Shown here: piece by piece, positions 6,511-6,775 of the stretch
Position numbering within the stretch: the stretch's first letter is position 1
Layout of the letters: each line of letters begins with the position of its first letter
DNA from: an uncultured Bacilli bacterium
GTDB lineage: Bacteria; Bacillota_I; Bacilli_A; RF39; UBA660
Assembly (NCBI GenBank): GCA_944363655.1
Contig: CALVUU010000073.1
Coordinates: forward strand, 1 to 6,775
DNA length: 6,775 nt
Direction of reading: 5' to 3'
The notes under the pieces: model-generated
The model's input: the letters and a program-made list of their open reading frames with translations, nothing else
Told to the model about the DNA's origin: nothing
The model's database searches: none
Program-made: the position numbers and the translations under genes

Positions 6511-6539
6511 TTGCAAAAAAAGTGGATATTTGATACAAT
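6511..6539 (+). promoter_or_regulatory. Predicted promoter of the tRNA-Gly region
   Basis: TTGCAA (6511-6516) and TACAAT (6534-6539) are 17 nt apart on the plus strand. The start point would fall at the first base or two of the half-tRNA copy at 6548. No comparable promoter precedes the second copy: the aligned -10 there reads AGCAAT and the -35 position is not matched. Confidence 0.65.
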
Positions 6540-6547
6540 TTATTTAC

Positions 6548-6612
6548 GCAGGTGTAGTATAATGGTTAATATGTATCCTTGCCAAGGTATTAAGGTGGGG
6601 TTGTACCATATT
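6548..6612 (+). pseudogene. Degenerate tRNA-Gly(GCC) copy: intact 5' half, decayed 3' half
   Basis: Positions 6548-6587 match the first 40 nt of the tRNA at 6717 exactly: acceptor 5' strand GCAGGTG, D arm GTAT/ATAT with AATGGTTA loop, anticodon stem TATCC and loop TTGCCAA. The 3' side then reads GGTATTAAGG instead of GGATAAGATG, so the anticodon stem keeps only two pairs. A T-arm-like remnant GGGGTTGTACC has lost the standard TTCGA, and no 3' acceptor strand (CACCTGC) follows. It cannot fold into a normal tRNA. The end point is approximate. Confidence 0.75.
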
Positions 6613-6683
6613 TTATTAATTCTCGATAAATAAAGGGATTGATAAAGACCAATCTACTAATATTCCTGAAAATGTTATATTTA

Positions 6684-6703
6684 TGTACCAATTCGTGTAC
6701 CAA
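6684..6703 (+). repeat. Short direct repeat TGTACCAA, two copies 4 nt apart
   Basis: TGTACCAA occurs at 6684-6691 and 6696-6703, just before the second tRNA copy. A third TGTACCA is at 6602-6608, in the decayed 3' half of the first copy. The 129 nt between the copies otherwise show only a weak hairpin, GATTG (6637-6641) with CAATC (6650-6654), and no gene. Confidence 0.55.
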
Positions 6704-6716
6704 GCAATTTATTGAT

Positions 6717-6775
6717 GCAGGTGTAGTATAATGGTTAATATGTATCCTTGCCAAGGATAAGATGGGAGTTCGATT
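6717..6775 (+). tRNA. tRNA-Gly (anticodon GCC), 3' end cut by the window
   Basis: The 59 nt fold as a standard tRNA up to the T loop: acceptor 5' strand GCAGGTG, D stem GTAT/ATAT with GG in the loop, anticodon stem TATCC/GGATA (5 pairs) around TTGCCAA with anticodon GCC, a short variable loop AGAT, T-stem strand GGGAG and T loop TTCGATT. The 3' T-stem strand, the acceptor strand and CCA fall outside the window. It is probably transcribed from the promoter at 6511-6539 through the half-copy. Confidence 0.93.

Larger units (their letters stand above)
6536..6756 (+). repeat. Direct repeat of 52 nt (6536-6587 and 6705-6756) spanning the tRNA-Gly 5' half
   Basis: The two arms agree at 49 of 52 positions: CAATTTATT, three differing bases, then 40 identical bases of tRNA-Gly. 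They are offset by 169 nt. The left arm begins inside the -10 box of the tRNA promoter. Similarity fades after the anticodon stem. This looks like a tandem duplication with decay of the first copy, or a remnant of recombination at a tRNA gene. Confidence 0.85.

Noticed and set aside
6588..6640. T-box riboswitch suggested by AAGGTGGGGTTGTACC
   Set aside because: The match to the T-box core is poor, there is no Stem I or terminator/antiterminator pair, and no aminoacyl-tRNA synthetase or amino-acid gene follows. Decay of a tRNA T arm explains it better.
6588..6716. Intron interrupting one tRNA-Gly gene
   Set aside because: The downstream copy is complete from its first base, so the structure is a repeat and not a split gene, and the 129-nt interval has no group I core.
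1..6775. CRISPR array, transposase or toxin-antitoxin pair
   Set aside because: No regularly spaced repeats, transposase motifs, inverted-repeat ends or small paired toxin genes are visible on either strand.

Overview
The window comes from a very AT-rich, Gram-positive-type bacterium and carries part of a cell-envelope locus. The DNA is A/T dominated and the Shine-Dalgarno and sigma-A-type promoter sequences are clear. The proteins are those of a teichoic-acid-bearing wall: a lipoteichoic acid synthase (LtaS) family enzyme, a LytR-CpsA-Psr (LCP) glycopolymer ligase and a secreted SH3/N-acetylglucosaminidase. Together these suggest a low-GC Firmicute, probably an uncultured gut-type Bacilli/Erysipelotrichia-like lineage close to the wall-less Mollicutes. 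That placement is inference. All 13 tryptophans I count are TGG, so this is not a Mollicute code-4 genome.

Layout, left to right. Positions 1-1280 (minus) hold a secreted SH3-glucosaminidase gene that runs off the left edge. It is interrupted at 456-458 by a single in-frame TGA, after which the same frame stays open and recognisably homologous to the window edge. Positions 1281-1433 are a divergent promoter region. Positions 1434-1820 (plus) encode a small protein with one membrane segment and an extremely lysine-rich tail. It ends in a perfect 12-bp hairpin (1801-1833) that is shared as a terminator with the convergent operon. Positions 1832-6453 (minus) are a tight three-gene operon, transcribed in the order LtaS-like synthase, unknown membrane-anchored protein, LCP protein with a PASTA-like domain. 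Gene junctions are only 1 and 4 nt. Positions 6454-6547 hold divergent promoters. Positions 6548-6775 (plus) contain a tRNA-Gly(GCC) 5' half whose 3' half is degenerate, then a normal-looking tRNA-Gly(GCC) cut by the window end.

How the genes fit together: the LtaS-like enzyme would polymerise glycerol-phosphate on the outer face of the membrane. The LCP protein would transfer a lipid-linked glycopolymer to peptidoglycan. The glucosaminidase would trim peptidoglycan. The unknown protein between ltaS and the LCP gene is a candidate accessory factor by location only. The most notable points are the TGA placed two codons before the probable catalytic glutamate of the glucosaminidase, the half-tRNA repeat, the pairwise cysteines in the secreted domains, and the LCP-PASTA fusion with an acidic tail.
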